This document shows, piece by piece, positions 1 to 12,476 of a stretch of DNA of 64,000 nt. Position numbers and translations under genes: made by a program. The stretch is from assembly GCA_030704615.1 (NCBI GenBank), contig CM060733.1, forward strand, positions 11,096,001 through 11,160,000. Direction: 5' to 3'. Positions within the stretch are counted from its first letter, which is position 1; each line of letters begins with the position of its first letter. The stretch is from Takakia lepidozioides. Lineage: Eukaryota; Streptophyta; Takakiopsida; Takakiales; Takakiaceae. Under the pieces are notes generated by a model. The model did not search any database, was not told where the DNA came from, and saw only the letters and a list, made by a program, of their open reading frames with translations.

Positions 1-1651
1 TTTTATGAAGTTTATTTCCGGGAAAAAAATTAAAACCCCTGAAACTTACAAAGGGGAACCTATTGTCAGGTGACTGGTCATTTTAATTGCTATTTTTTAA
101 TGAAAGGGAGATGGGGCTCAGCCTCAAGTAAATTGCAAAATAAAGGAAAAAATAACCCTTGAAGGCTTACATAAGATGGGACAACAACCTATAACTGCCC
201 AACTTACCTGGCAAAAAACGTTTGGATGTGGGATCAAGAGTGAATGTGTAGTCATTCAATACAAATTGGGCTCAATTTTTTTGATTAAATGACCGCAAAG
301 ATTTGGTGGCTCAGCCATTACATCCTATGTGGCCAAATCCCAGGGGTACCATTGGTACCTCTATAGCCCGGCAACGACACCTGTTTTTCTTATAGGGCCC
401 ACCCCCCAAAGGGAGCAGTAGCCGCAAAGTGAAGTGGCTCTTAGTTACGTCGGCTTCGGCCGGAGTCTTCTCTCTATGTGGCCAAATCTTTGGGTTGCCT
501 ACATGTTACACGACGAGCATTCCTAAGGTCTATTATCCTCTCATCCACAGTCAAATTTTTAATTCGGAGGTCGAGCGGACACATTGCTAACCCGCCGGCT
601 TCCCGAGAATCGGTGCGCTGTGACAGGGTGGAAACAGATTGTTGATTCGGCTAGCCACACTCTAGTGAGCTTTTGTCCGCTTTGACCATTAATAGGACAC
701 TAACCTACTAACCATGTACATTGGGAGGCTGATCGAACAACTACTTGTATGGAACAAAACAATTACATCTATGGACGAACAGCTCACCGGCTCACCATGT
801 CCGCTAGTAATCCCAGTAATGTATGAATTAGTTGTCGTCTTCCGGGAGCTCAGGTTAGAGAATGCTTTCTATCAACTGCCCCTGATCACCATCTACAAGA
901 TAGATGGATGAACATTCTCATCCACTATCAGTTTCGGAAGGAGTCGATTATTATTGAGCGCCATTAAGTAGCGCGCGGCGGGCTCCTTAGACCGCGCGGG
1001 CCAGCGTGGCTGCATCGTGGCCGTTGGAGACAGAGATGGGCTGAGTATCAGCAGCGAGTGAAATTAGCTGAAAATGGCGCTACCACGTGGCGTTCCTTGG
1101 TTGCTTGAGACCCGACCACCCTGGGGTGATACAGTCAACGGGCCTCTGTGACCCCTGCGAAGGGGTGAAACGGAACCCGGCGCTGCCCCCGGTGCGCGTA
1201 CTTGCTGTCTCACAGTCAGTCATCCTCCTCTCGTCGAGCCGTCTCTTTCTCTCTCTCGCGCGCTTCCTCGGACCTTGCTCCAAACACGGCGCGCATTTCA
1301 CCTCCTACATATATTGGAATCTGCAGAAGCATTAACGGCAATGCCTGTAGCCTACTCAAGACCAGAGGCGAGTCTGCGATGTGCTATGGCTGCTGCATTC
1401 TGAATGCTGAGCCTGTTTCACTTATGCTTTCACCTTGCGTGGGGCGGGGGATGGCTTGCAAGCTCTAACCAGCCCCCGTCACTTGCATGCCCTTGCTCTG
1501 CCGGACTGATTCTGGAGTCTAGTCTACTGCTGTCGTTGCAGTTTGGTGGTGACTCTGGGGGAGCGCAGGCAGCAGAGACACGGTAGTGAGGAGTGATCTG
1601 CTGACAAGAAAGCTCCCCCAGAGGTGGACTTGTGGAAGCTGCCGCGGGCTG
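1..1651. other. Upstream region and 5' leader of the Rboh gene
   Basis: I see no convincing gene here. Short open frames at 714-911 and 1087-1468 have no recognisable domain. A palindromic G-box core (CACGTG) lies at 1084-1089, about 570 bases before the start codon, and an AT-rich stretch near 1307-1315 could be a weak TATA element. From about 1200 the sequence is rich in CT, as is common in plant 5' leaders. The promoter role is inferred only from position. Confidence 0.35.
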
Positions 1652-4600
1652 ATGAAGGGGTCAGGGATGGCTGAAGTGGGAATAGAGCTTGGTATAGAGT
1701 TTAGCATGCCCGGGAGCAGTAGTGCGTCCATTCCTATACAATGGCAGCTTAAGGATGTAGTAGGGGCAGCTAATCAAGCAGATGCCATGGGGCACACTAT
1801 GCTCGAAGTGATGGTGGATGTGAACAAGGATTCAGTCACCTTGCGTAGTGTCACGCCTGCTGGCCCTGGTATCCATGACCCGGCTATCGGGGCGCTGAGT
1901 GAGACATGGGATAGGAGTTACGATGCAAGTATAATGTCGGATGGATGGAAAAAATCTAGCTCTTTTCGCGATTCTTTGAGGCGCTCTGCATCACGCGTCA
2001 AGCAATTCTCACAGGAGTTAGCTCGATTGCCTCGCAATGCTTCCCGGGTTCAGTCTGTGAGCCTACTCTCCCCGGACAACGATAGTGTATTATCTGTTCC
2101 TTCTGATACTCAACCTACACCTAGTACCAGTGGTGGGCCAGCACCTCGTCAAAATGTGTCCATTAGTAGATCTGTGTCAGGAGCTGAGCATGCATTGGAA
2201 GGACTGCGCTTCATAAGCAAAGCAACCTCAACTGCCGATCGAAAGAGCCTTTGGGAAGCTGCTGAAGCACGGTTTCATAAGCTGGCATCAGCTGACCACT
2301 TACTTCCACGGTCTCATTTTGCTGAATGCATAGGTCAGCTATCTGCACGTTGTCCGCAGGTTCCATAATGTTCCAGCTCTTCCTGATATGCTGCAATCGC
2401 GTCCTGCTGTGTTAAGGCTCTTAAGCTGCCATGCCAACGGAAGTTCACCTCATAGTCCATTGATGCTAGCAGTTGGCATGATTACTGGCTGGGGTCGAAG
2501 GGTCGTTAATCGACAGCTATTGTGTGATGCCTCCTGTGCAGGAATGAAGGATTCGAAAGAGTTTGCAAATGAGCTTTTTGATGCACTTGTACGAAGGAAA
2601 GGTCAAAAAGTGCAAAGTATTTCGAAGGAGGAGCTCTACGAATACTGGTTGCAGATTACTGACAAGAATTTCGATTCACGCATGCAAATCTTCTTTGACC
2701 TGTAAGCGTCTGATGATCGGTTTCACTGAGGAACCTCTTGTTTCCTGGCTTCCATTCAGCGGTTGGCACTCGATCAACCTATTAACTGAGGTGCTTGTCT
2801 ACGCAGGTGTGACAAGGATGCAGATGGTCGGATATCCGGGGAAGAAGTGAAAGAGGTCAGCTCAAAAGTTTGGACTCCCTTCCTCCCTGGGAAAAATTGA
2901 AATGGAAAATACTGCAGTCACACGTCAAGACTGTGACAACCTGCTGAACTTGATGGGCTGAAATGCTAGTTTCCGAGATGTCGTAGGGATCCTTGACGTA
3001 ATCAAGGTGCTGAAATCTGCGACATCGACTCAAGTTTGCTGCCTAACACCAAAGTGGACTTCCTTGGCATTTTCAGGTGATCATGTTGAGTGCATCGGCG
3101 AACAAGCTTTCAAAACTGAAAGAGCAGGCCCAGGAGTACGCAGCATTGATTATGGAAGAACTCGATGTAGATCGCATGGGCTACATTGAGGTGACTACGT
3201 GTCCTCACAGTAGGACGCTTTTTTTTGCATCCGATCTTGCGTCCACCATATGTCCTGTTAATATTAGTTGCAGAAAACAGCATTCTGCGTCACTACAACT
3301 GATGCGCTGCCGTGTCTTTGCAGCTATCGCAATTAGAGAGTTTAATGCGAGGATCAGTCACTGTAGTTGGAAGGGAGTCCATTTTGCAATACAGTCAGGG
3401 CCTGATTCCCCAATCACAGAGCAGTCGCTCGCCGAAATACCTGGAGAGGAGTAAATACTTCTTCCTCGACAATTGGAAACGGCTCTGGATCATTGGCCTG
3501 TGGTTAGCAGTCATGGCAGGTCTCTTTATCTGGAAATTTATCCAATACAGGCACAGGAATGGATTCGCTATCATGGGATACTGTGTGTGTACGGCAAAAG
3601 GCGCAGCAGAGACCTTGAAACTCAACATGGCCCTGATCCTGCTGCCTGTTTGTCGCAATACAATAACTTGGCTTCGCTCAACCAGGATAGGATCATTCGT
3701 CCCATTTGATGACAACCTCAATTTCCATAAGGCAAGTTTGTGCGACGATCCATCCTTACAGCTGGTTGTGAAGCGCTAGAAATTGTCAATGGTTTCTCCT
3801 CAATCCATATTGTTAGTAAGTCTCTAGACTCTGGAGGAAATTGAATCAGTCTCTGATGAGTGAGGATGTGTGGATGGCAATGTTTTGATTGTGCAGGTCA
3901 TTGCAGGGGCTATTGCAGTGGGAATTGTTCTGCATGCGCTTTTACATATTTCATGTGACTTCCCTAGGATATCCAGTGCCCCTTATGATAAATTTGACAG
4001 TGCGATAGGAGACGACTTTGGTCATATACAACCGACTTATGCAGACATTGTAAATACCCCCGTAGGGATTACTGGAATTAGCATGGTGATCCTTATGTCC
4101 ATAGCCTTTTTGCTTGCCACTCACTGGTTTCGGAGGAATCTGGTCAAGCTCCCATGGCCATTCCACAGAATGACAGGCTTCAACGCATTTTGGTACTCCC
4201 ACCATCTATTTGCAATAGTCTATGTGCTACTCATGCTGCACTCGTTCTACCTCCTCCTCGAACAGTCATGGATACAGAAAACTGTAAGTAACACCTTTCT
4301 CGTTTCCAATGTTGGATGACTGATGCCTGTTAAGCTCCTTGTACAGAGAGGCTGCTATGCCAGGTGGTAGTCCTGATTGTTTTGCGTGTTTTCCTTTTGC
4401 CAGCCTACGATGTTTGGGTGGCTGTTGTGGCTCTTGTATGCCATCTCTAACTGTAAGTTCATGCCTGCAGACATGGATGTACCTGGGTGTCCCCTTGCTT
4501 CTCTATGCGGGTGAACGTACTTTGCGTTCATTACGAGCTGGTCATTATAAGGTTGATGTCGTGAAGGTATGCATCAATGTATCCCTGTTTGTGATGCGAC

Positions 4601-6640
4601 TCAAGAACTAGAAGCATCTCCAGATGTCAGGATCTGAAACTGGCTCTTTATTGGGTGCACAGGCGGCGATATATCCAGGCAATGTACTAGCAATCCATAT
4701 GACCAAGCCGGAAGGGTTCAAGTACAAAAGTGGGATGTACCTGTTTCTTCAATGTCCAGAGCTGTCACCGTTTGAGTGGTGCGTTCCTCAAACGCCGGGC
4801 TCATTTCTACATATCTATGCTCATTCTGAGAGGATTCAACTGGGGAATCTTTGCTTGATTGTAGTATTCCTGACCTATGATATCAGTCTTGCTTTCTCAG
4901 TAATGTTTTACAGATAAATGTATCCTTTGGTTTGTGGAGCTTGAAATAGTATAAACATAAGCCCTAACTGTCCCCTATCCTGACAAACATGCAGGCATCC
5001 TTTTTCAATCACATCAGCCCCTGGAGATCCTTTCTTGAGTGTTCACATCCGCACCTTGGGAGACTGGACAGAAGAAATGAGGAGAATATTCTCAGAGGTA
5101 GACACTTGTACAATCTCACAATCTCACAGTTTTATGTACATGTGCTAATTACCTTTTGTTGTCCAAGCAAGCAAGCTGACTCTCCCTTCCTCACCAAGAT
5201 GTACTTGGCTCATGGTGCTCTATTGACCAGGCATGTGGTGGTCGGATGCGCCTGCAAACTGTCAACAATTTTGGTCTGAGTGGAGAGTTGACCTTGGCTG
5301 CAAGGTAGCTCTTTGCCCTCACCTTTTGTATTGATAGTGTTCAATTTTCCTCGTATCAGACTTCCTGCTTGCAACATGGTTGCGCATCGATGGACTGTTA
5401 TTGTTCAACTTCCAATTCCAAACAGCAGCTGACCATAAGGGATTGATTGTTGGCAGGTTCCCAAGGCTGTGCATTGATGGACCATATGGAGCACCTGCGC
5501 AAGATTATTTGAAGTATGATGTGCTGCTGCTTGTGGGACTTGGCATAGGGGCTACTCCGTTCATCAGCATACTCAAAGACTTGCTCAATCATATCAAAGT
5601 GGGCGAACCTGTATGTGATTATTGGAAGGCTTCCTTATTCAGTTTTTGACAGTATAGCGGTGGATTGATGGTAGATTCTGCAGGTTTCGGAAGTATGGCA
5701 AACCTCTGACATTGAGGCACTGATTAGTGAGATTGGTTTGTTATTTGTGAAGGATGCCACTCCGGATTTACGCTCACCATCAGAAAGTCCACGAAGGAAG
5801 GCTAGGAAATCTAGGGGCACGACCAATGCCTACTTCTACTGGGTCACGAGGGAGCAGGGATCCTTTGATTGGTTCAGAGGAGTAATGAGAGAGGTTGAGG
5901 AGATGGATAATAAGGTACCCAGGCTCCCTTTCTTTGTCAATTTTCATAGCACATAGTCCTGGCACCTCGTGTCACATGGGATGTTCATTCAGACTTCTCC
6001 AGAAATAGGTTTGGTCTGTCTCCAAACTAATTTTAGGGTAATCTGTTACGCACAGGCAGTTATAGAGATGCACAACTACTTGACGAGCGTGTATGAAGAG
6101 GGGGATGCTCGCTCTACCTTGGTTATGCTGTTGCAAGCCTTACATCATGCCAAAAATGGAATCGACTTCGTTTCAGGCACTCGGGTGGGTATCCACATGC
6201 TCCATTTCTTGTTGTCCGTTTTTTGTCACCAATTTCGCTAGTGTGTTTGGAGATTGTAGATTTGACGAGTTCTAGTGTCTGCTACCACTCACATGTTTTT
6301 TGGGATGACCAATATTACAGGCTCGCACACATTTTGCCCGGCCCGATTGGAAAAACGTATTCGCAAGATTGGCAGCTACTCATCAAGACAAACGGATCGG
6401 TAAGCCAATGTAATTTTTGTACGATCTTGCGTGTGCCTGGTACAATCGACAACTGCAGCATCTGTATTTGTGAATGATGAAGCTTTCCCTCATACACATC
6501 TTACAGCCAGCTGGTTCCTTGGGTGTGCAGGGGTGTTCTACTGCGGTCCATCGGCCGTGGCCAAGGAACTGGAGTCGCTGTCGCGAACTTACTCTCAAAC
6601 GTCCACTACCAAGTTCGAATTTCATAAGGAGAACTTCTAA
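1652..6640 (+). CDS. RBOH: Respiratory burst oxidase (Rboh) NADPH oxidase, 15 exons, about 963 aa
   Basis: Plasma-membrane NADPH oxidase that passes electrons from cytosolic NADPH through FAD and two haems to external oxygen, giving superoxide for signalling. Exons: 1652-2333, 2542-2701, 2807-2855, 3077-3190, 3324-3731, 3897-4283, 4471-4566, 4663-4778, 4995-5097, 5231-5304, 5457-5610, 5684-5914, 6056-6184, 6321-6399, 6531-6640 (2892 nt, in frame, stop TAA). Visible in order: a divergent Ser-rich N-terminus; the family segment near aa 180-230 ([10 protein letters not shown], then HFAECIG); EF-hand [12 protein letters not shown] near aa 283; a weaker second EF-hand ([11 protein letters not shown]) near aa 325; ferric-reductase membrane helices with haem-ligand histidines in [10 protein letters not shown] and WYSHHLF; FAD motif [16 protein letters not shown] motifs GLGIGATP and [16 protein letters not shown]-terminus FHKENF. 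The ATG at 1667 has better context (G at -3 and +4) than 1652 and would give 958 aa. Intron 5 is GC-AG. The length fits the family (about 850-950 aa). Confidence 0.95.
3732..3896 (+). other. GC-AG intron (intron 5 of Rboh)
   Basis: Family alignment requires FDDNLNFHK to join VIAGAIAVG. The only junction that does this is AAG followed by gcaagt, with the acceptor gtgcag at 3891-3896. The donor AG/GCAAGT matches the known consensus of GC-AG introns spliced by the major spliceosome. All other introns in this gene read as GT-AG. Confidence 0.85.
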
Positions 6641-9600
6641 GACGCAGAACTGCATGTAGATAATGTGCAAATCAAAATCTTACTCTGTACTATATACTAT
6701 ACCCATTCGCGCAAGCGCAAAGTGCTGCGTGGACGGAACCTCAATTTTAAAACTAGAACCTTAGGAACTAGTTACAGTTCTCCTTTACTGTCTCCCTAGA
6801 GTAGGCCATCTAATTGTGGAGAGACTCAGGAGTTGGAGGAGAGAACAGAGGAAATACCATACTGGCTAAGGATTATTTATAGCAAACCAACCCCTCTCAA
6901 GGGGGATGGCTGTTACTACGTCCAATAACATAGGATTTAGTAGAGATAACAAGCAGGCCCCAACTGAGGGCCTCGGTTGTCACATAATGGATGCTTGGAC
7001 CACATTATTATTTATACACACTGGGGCTGGATGTCCACCCTCTAAGCGGTTCCTCATTTTCTTCGGAGCTGTTTCAGTCACTAGTGTGCTTGAGGTTGAT
7101 GAGAGTGATGCTGACATTTCCTTTGTGGGGCATGGAAGTTTAGTCTCGTACTAATCTTGTGTTTGCGTATACATTCGTCACATGCGGAGGGGGGCTGGGG
7201 TGGGGTGCAGAGATGCTTGTGGAAATGTGTGGGGGTGTGTAGGTGGTCATAAATGTGCGTGCGCGATGATTGAGGTCGGGGCAGGCGTACGAAGGCTCGC
7301 AAATCAATACGCTTGAATGGCAGCAGCACCCTGGGACAGCAGTCGCCACATGCAGCACGAGGCAGGTAACAACCTGAGTAAAAGCCAAGTCATAAATCGA
7401 GGGGGATTGACGCCGTGCCAGCCTGCCCAACATTCACTGTGCAGCACCCACCTGCCTCTGTCACCAACTTGATCCACCACCTCTCCGTCTGCATCTACGC
7501 CCTCAAATACACCTACATCCCCTCCTGCTGCCTTGCCACGCTTCACTTGTCCACAGATTGCGAGAGCACTGTGGCAACACACTACAAGATGAGGGTAGCC
7601 GAAGGTAGTTGTACCGGATGCAACTTTATGGTACCATTATACACTGTGCTGCTGTCACCTTTCCCTTGCATGGCCCCTGACTCTTTGGCACTTTCCTTGG
7701 CCTAAAATTCTTTCTATTGTCCTCTCAACTTTCAAGTATTCTTCCATTTTTAATTTTTGATTGGAAAAATTACCCAACTTTCATGACGAAATCAGATTTT
7801 TTCTGGGGATTACCTAGTCATCTGATTACCTAGTTCTTTAAACTTACAGTGCGTATAGTAGGTACATGGGTAGGCAGGTCTGTATCAATTAAGCAGTTGC
7901 AAATTTAGAATGTATGGTGGGTTGGCGCCAAGAGGGAGTGGGAAGAAGTGGAGTAATAATGGCCATCATGCCTCACCCATCACCCAAGTACTATATATAT
8001 AGACATATTATGCTATCATTATCCGGCGATGCTGCAACCCTAAACTTCAGTCTTGTCCATCTTGTCTAATAGTGAATAAACAATATTATTAACCCTTACT
8101 TTTCTGCAAAACTGCAAAGTCTTCGAACGTCCAGCCATGGACATCAGGTAAAACAAAAACTAGCATCCATGGAAACTGAATGTATAGATAAAAGATAAAG
8201 ATAAAGTTTCTTTAACGTCCAGTGAATTACTGAGCCTACTGCTCAACACACAGGCCATCGAGGGCCCAATGGACGGTCTGAAGGCACATGTTGAAGGATT
8301 GAACCACTGGGCTACCTGCTCAAGTGCAGTAGATAGTGAGTTTTGACTGGCAGGCCCCAACCACCTCAAAACTTTTCACAGTAGAAATTGGTTGATTATA
8401 ACGATATAGTGGAGGATAATATAAAACCTTTTTTACTGTATTATAGCATATTGCTAAGGGCCCAAATTCTTCTCTAATCAAAATTGCTAACATACAATAT
8501 TATTTTTCGGAGCACATTCTTCAGCTGATCGTACCTACTGTCCCACAAGTTTTCAACATTTTCATGCCTGTAGCAGCTTTGGGATGGTCGTCCATGGTGT
8601 GTCAACGATGGGCAGCCCAACAATTCACTTACAACTAACTACGAAATAGATCCTACAAATTGTAAGGGTGAGTCGGGTATGTTGGCCTATCACCAAACAA
8701 AGACCTATGATCGCACACTGGGATAGTACGCCACATGTATCACTCACTACCTATGACCGCACATGCCACATTTCCCAAAGCCTTGATCGGTTAAGGGTCC
8801 TGTGGCCTGACACCTAGGTCTCTAGGTTTATAAGAGGCAAGCATGCTTGTATCAAAGCAAAATGTGACAAGATAGGCTTCAAAATTTTATGTCTATATGA
8901 AGGAGAGGGTTTAAAACAAGTTCCGATGGAGCGTACATAGTGCATCCAATACTGAGTGTACTGAGTGCCACCCAGATGAGTCACACCTCGTGGAGTGACG
9001 TCATTTCTCGACTGTTTGGCTTATAAAACAGTTCCCTTGCCGGATCACAAACGAAGTGCAAATGTCCAAGTTAGAGCAAAGAATTGCTCAAGGTTCTGCA
9101 ACCCTGTTGCAGCCTTCAATCACCTACATGTGTATGTACAATACACATGTAACCTGCACAATACTGCAACCTCATCTGTGAGTCACATCGGTCCCTGCAG
9201 CGCTGCTGACATGTGGTGGACTGTGTGCGCCTGTTGTGACGTTGTTCGAATCATACGGAAGCAGTTTGTTTGACCTGCACCACCTTTCGACAGTGACTGC
9301 ACAAATATCCACAACAACCGATGGCCTGTCTGTGAGGGATAGCCTAGTCGTAAAGATGTTTGGGATTTGCTGTTGCGCGTGAATCATCAGACAAGAAAAA
9401 GTGGATAACTTATTGGAAAGAGCTGCCCCCCACCCTCTGCTATTGGGCTGCAAGACACTAAAAAGCTCGACAAAAAATGGGAGGAAGGGCCCACACACGA
9501 TTCTGTGACATCTGCTCTTTTGCATGGGAGATGAGCATTCTGCACTTGTCTTTCTGCTCTCTACACACCGCAAACGGCCTGATTTGAAGGTCCTCCGACC

Positions 9601-10697
9601 AAATTACTCTGATGGCCGTTCCCAATATGAAGTTCACCATCGACCAGCGCTTGGGGCATCGGTGGGGTTCGTCTCCTCCTTTGTGAATAGTGAGATTTTT
9701 AGAAAAACATGGTTATAATCAGTGTGTCTTCCATGTTCACAAGCAAGGAGGTGTTATAGTTGGGGTGAAGTACAAGAAGATCAATGGCACTGATATGTAG
9801 TCTCCTCCTACAAGTAAACCTTGGGTAGCCAACAAAGAGGGTTGACACTGTACACTTAACACAGAGAAACGGGCCCATGGGGGGGGGCTGTGGGCTGTGA
9901 CCCACTGGTTTGGCATCTTAGCATGGGTCTGTTGGCTGGGGTTGAGTCGTTGAATCAACCGTGGTTTCGTCTGTCTTGGGACTGGGGCTCTGTCCCTCAT
10001 GGCTCTCACCATAAGGTTCCCCCTCGAGGACCTAAGTTATGCTTCCTTCCCAAAAAACGGAGGGAGGTGATCTGGTGAAAAGTTTGCACTCTCAGACGTA
10101 GTAACTAGTAACGTCTACATGGGGCAAATTTATGAAGAGAATACATATGAAGGTCAGAAGCAGGGAACAGGGAACCATTTTACAAATAAAATAAACAACA
10201 AACTCTGTACATATCATGTATGAGTTGTGCCATGAACAAAGTTGGGCGGTGTCCCTTGAGCCTTGTGCGGGGCGTGGGAAAGAGGTTATTTTCTGGTTTA
10301 CACTAGACATAGGATGGGAGTTGAATGCTCGTGCGAAGCTTGCCGGTACAATCCCCGGAGCTAACCGGAGAACGCGGTCAAATCCCCACCCCGACTTCCC
10401 TCGTGTATGCTTCACACCCATCCCAGGGTCCCACGCTCTATGTTCCCGCTGCAGCGCTCCCCGCTTCCCGCTCCCCTGTTATTGGAGCGGCGAACCAGTA
10501 AAACATGGGAGCAATAGCACAAGGGAGCCGGGAGTAGTAACAACAGGGGAGCGGCGGACACAGAGGAGCAAGGCGAACAGGGGAGCGGTATGTATGTGGG
10601 AACAGAGGAGTGGAGATTGGGAACAGGGGAACGGATCACCCCCACAATAATGGTCAATGTATTCAGCCACCAAGCTACCCGAGCTACCCGGGTTAGG
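6641..10697. other. Intergenic, no gene recognised
   Basis: The Rboh 3' flank, then about 4 kb of mixed AT-rich and low-complexity DNA. The open frames (for example 7140-7433, 9172-9573) show no domain or plausible exon structure. A perfect 10-bp inverted repeat with a 5-nt loop (ACATGTGTAT arms) lies near 9126-9150. A stretch at 7990-8100 (TATA-like run followed by an AATAAA-like run) could be part of an old LTR, but I found no partner. From about 10430 to 10640 there are imperfect purine-rich repeats built on GGGAGCGG and GGGAACAG. Confidence 0.4.
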
Positions 10698-10705
10698 GAT
10701 TTTAC
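10698..10705. repeat. 8-bp target site duplication, left copy
   Basis: GATTTTAC lies directly before the left terminal inverted repeat and is repeated exactly at 31810-31817, directly after the right one. Eight bases is the standard target duplication length of hAT transposons. Confidence 0.9.
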
Positions 10706-10845
10706 CAGTGTTGGTCTGGTATGTACAAAAATACGGGTATCAACCCGGTTATGCACCCGAGTATGGAAGCCCCTACCAGCCGGAAAGGAAATGCATAGAG
10801 TAACCTACATGTAGGGTATGATTAGGATTTCGGGGAGGCCGTTAC

Positions 10846-12442
10846 TGTCGCGCACCTCACTTCGGTAAGCTCCCCCTCAAGTCATAGTTACTCGCTTTGA
10901 TGTGCACGCCTGACTCCCAACCTGGCCGTCGGGCCAACTTGGAGCTTCGGCTGCTCACCGGGGCATAACGGTCCCCCTTTGTTCTCCCAAAGAACCCTCC
11001 ACCGATTTGGAACTAGGGGGAATTCCCTTTGGTAGTTGGCAGTCCGGAACAGCTCCCCACTCTTTGGTCGCTTTCCGGCTCGCTCGCTTACTCACTAGTT
11101 TTTGGTCACCAATGGGCTTGCACCGTTCTCGGGGTTATTACTCCCTATATATACTTCTGTAGCTGTCCGCGGGGGTTTCACAACCAGCCATGCCATTTTA
11201 TGGCGAACCACCACAAAAACCCTCGACTCCCGGTGATGAGTCGCGGTGAGTCTTGGCCCACTCACCACGGCCCCTATGGACCGTGATGAGTCCCAAGACT
11301 CCCCACGACTCCCACCACGAGGTCTCCGCCCCCATGGTGAGTCCTATGCCACCCCCACTAAGTCCCGCTAAGCTACCACCACCACTTGTGGAGCCACCCC
11401 CACCGCAACCCGGTGTGCGGGGCTCCACCTAGTGAGCGCCTCCGCTTCCCTGAGTGCCTTGGGCACTCAAGGGTGCTTCAGCCCCCCATACTTATCGCTG
11501 CCGCTGCCCCCACCACAGGGGCAGCCCCTCATGTGTCCCGACCCCCTGCCCTCAAGGCAAAGGGCCGCGACACACACCCCTACCAACAGGGAGTCGATGT
11601 CCTCATCGACTTGTCCATTTTGTAGAAACGAACATCCAAGTTGTGGCGTCCCACATCAAGGAGTTTGTTTCCGTACCATGGCGTCCCATGGCAAAGAACC
11701 AAACCCCACACTTGACTCTACTCTCCACTAGCTAGTTCGGCCGACTTCCTCCAAGTCTCGGCCAAGGGTGGAGCCTCTCAAGCTCCTCCCAGTGCACTCT
11801 TCTTGGCCTACTTCAAGGCCAAGGAACGATCCTCCCCGAGGATCGAATCGCCTCACTGCAACAACATTGCTTGCGACCGCTCATGATGCCGCTTTGGGCA
11901 TCGCCTTGAGAAAGGGTTCACCTCGAACCCTCTTTGACTAGAAAGATAACCTTGAACCAACCGCGCGCCCCAATCACTACAATTGGGTCCGCCTTGGAAT
12001 GCTGGCCTGAGGTACGGGAACACACCGAAGCCGCACTACGACTTCGTCCGAGGCTACACGATTATAGTACGTGAACGGAAGCACGTAGCTTCCGCGTTAG
12101 CCCGCACTACAAGGCAACCCCCTCGGTAGCGCAGTTATAGTACGCGCACGCGCCAGGTGCGCACTAGCACGTGAACTCCCAAAGAAGGCGCAAGTTTCCT
12201 TGCCCCTTGGATGGGAGTCACCCGATTTCGGCACTGTGCAAACACACGATTAACCCAATTTACCTCTCCCACTTTTGTAAGCTAGCATGCATTCTACACA
12301 CTAGCCAACCATACCATGCATCACCATTCCAAACAAAATATGAAGCACAACATTTGAAAACCATTTCATTTAAAGCAAATTTTGTACAATACAAGTTTTT
12401 GCAATCGGATTCCTGAGCTAGCTAAGCTGGGCTAAGCATGCA
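10846..12442 (-). repeat. 3' LTR of chromovirus copy 1 (about 1597 bp)
   Basis: On the plus strand it runs from TGTCGCG to GCATGCA, so it has TG...CA ends. It matches the LTR at 57756-59351 almost throughout. The plus-strand start TGTCGCGCACC recurs at 17089 beside the primer site, which fixes the outer boundary. In element orientation a TATATATAG box lies at about 11144-11152. Several short open frames inside it are not genes. Confidence 0.92.
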
Positions 12443-12453
12443 TTTCCTCCTCC
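12443..12453 (-). other. Polypurine tract of chromovirus copy 1
   Basis: On the minus strand GGAGGAGGAAA lies directly before the 3' LTR start TGCATGC. This is the normal position of the plus-strand DNA primer. Copy 2 has a near-identical tract at 59352-59362. Confidence 0.7.
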
Positions 12454-12476
12454 ACGCTCCAAGGTTGATGTCCCCA

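Noticed and set aside
714-911. Small plus-strand frame of 65 codons with a segment (ENAFYQLP) vaguely like a reverse transcriptase block
   Set aside because: The similarity is too short and there is no neighbouring pol sequence.
7990-8110. Possible solo LTR (TATA-like run and AATAAA-like run)
   Set aside because: No second copy, no TG/CA edges and no target duplication could be found.
8230-8345. tRNA or SINE on the minus strand (box A-like TAGCCCAGTGG)
   Set aside because: No box B at the right distance and no cloverleaf.
11386-11735. Pro/Ser/Ala-rich open frames in the LTR
   Set aside because: They lie within the LTR of copy 1, are repeated at 58294-58642 in copy 2 and have no domain.
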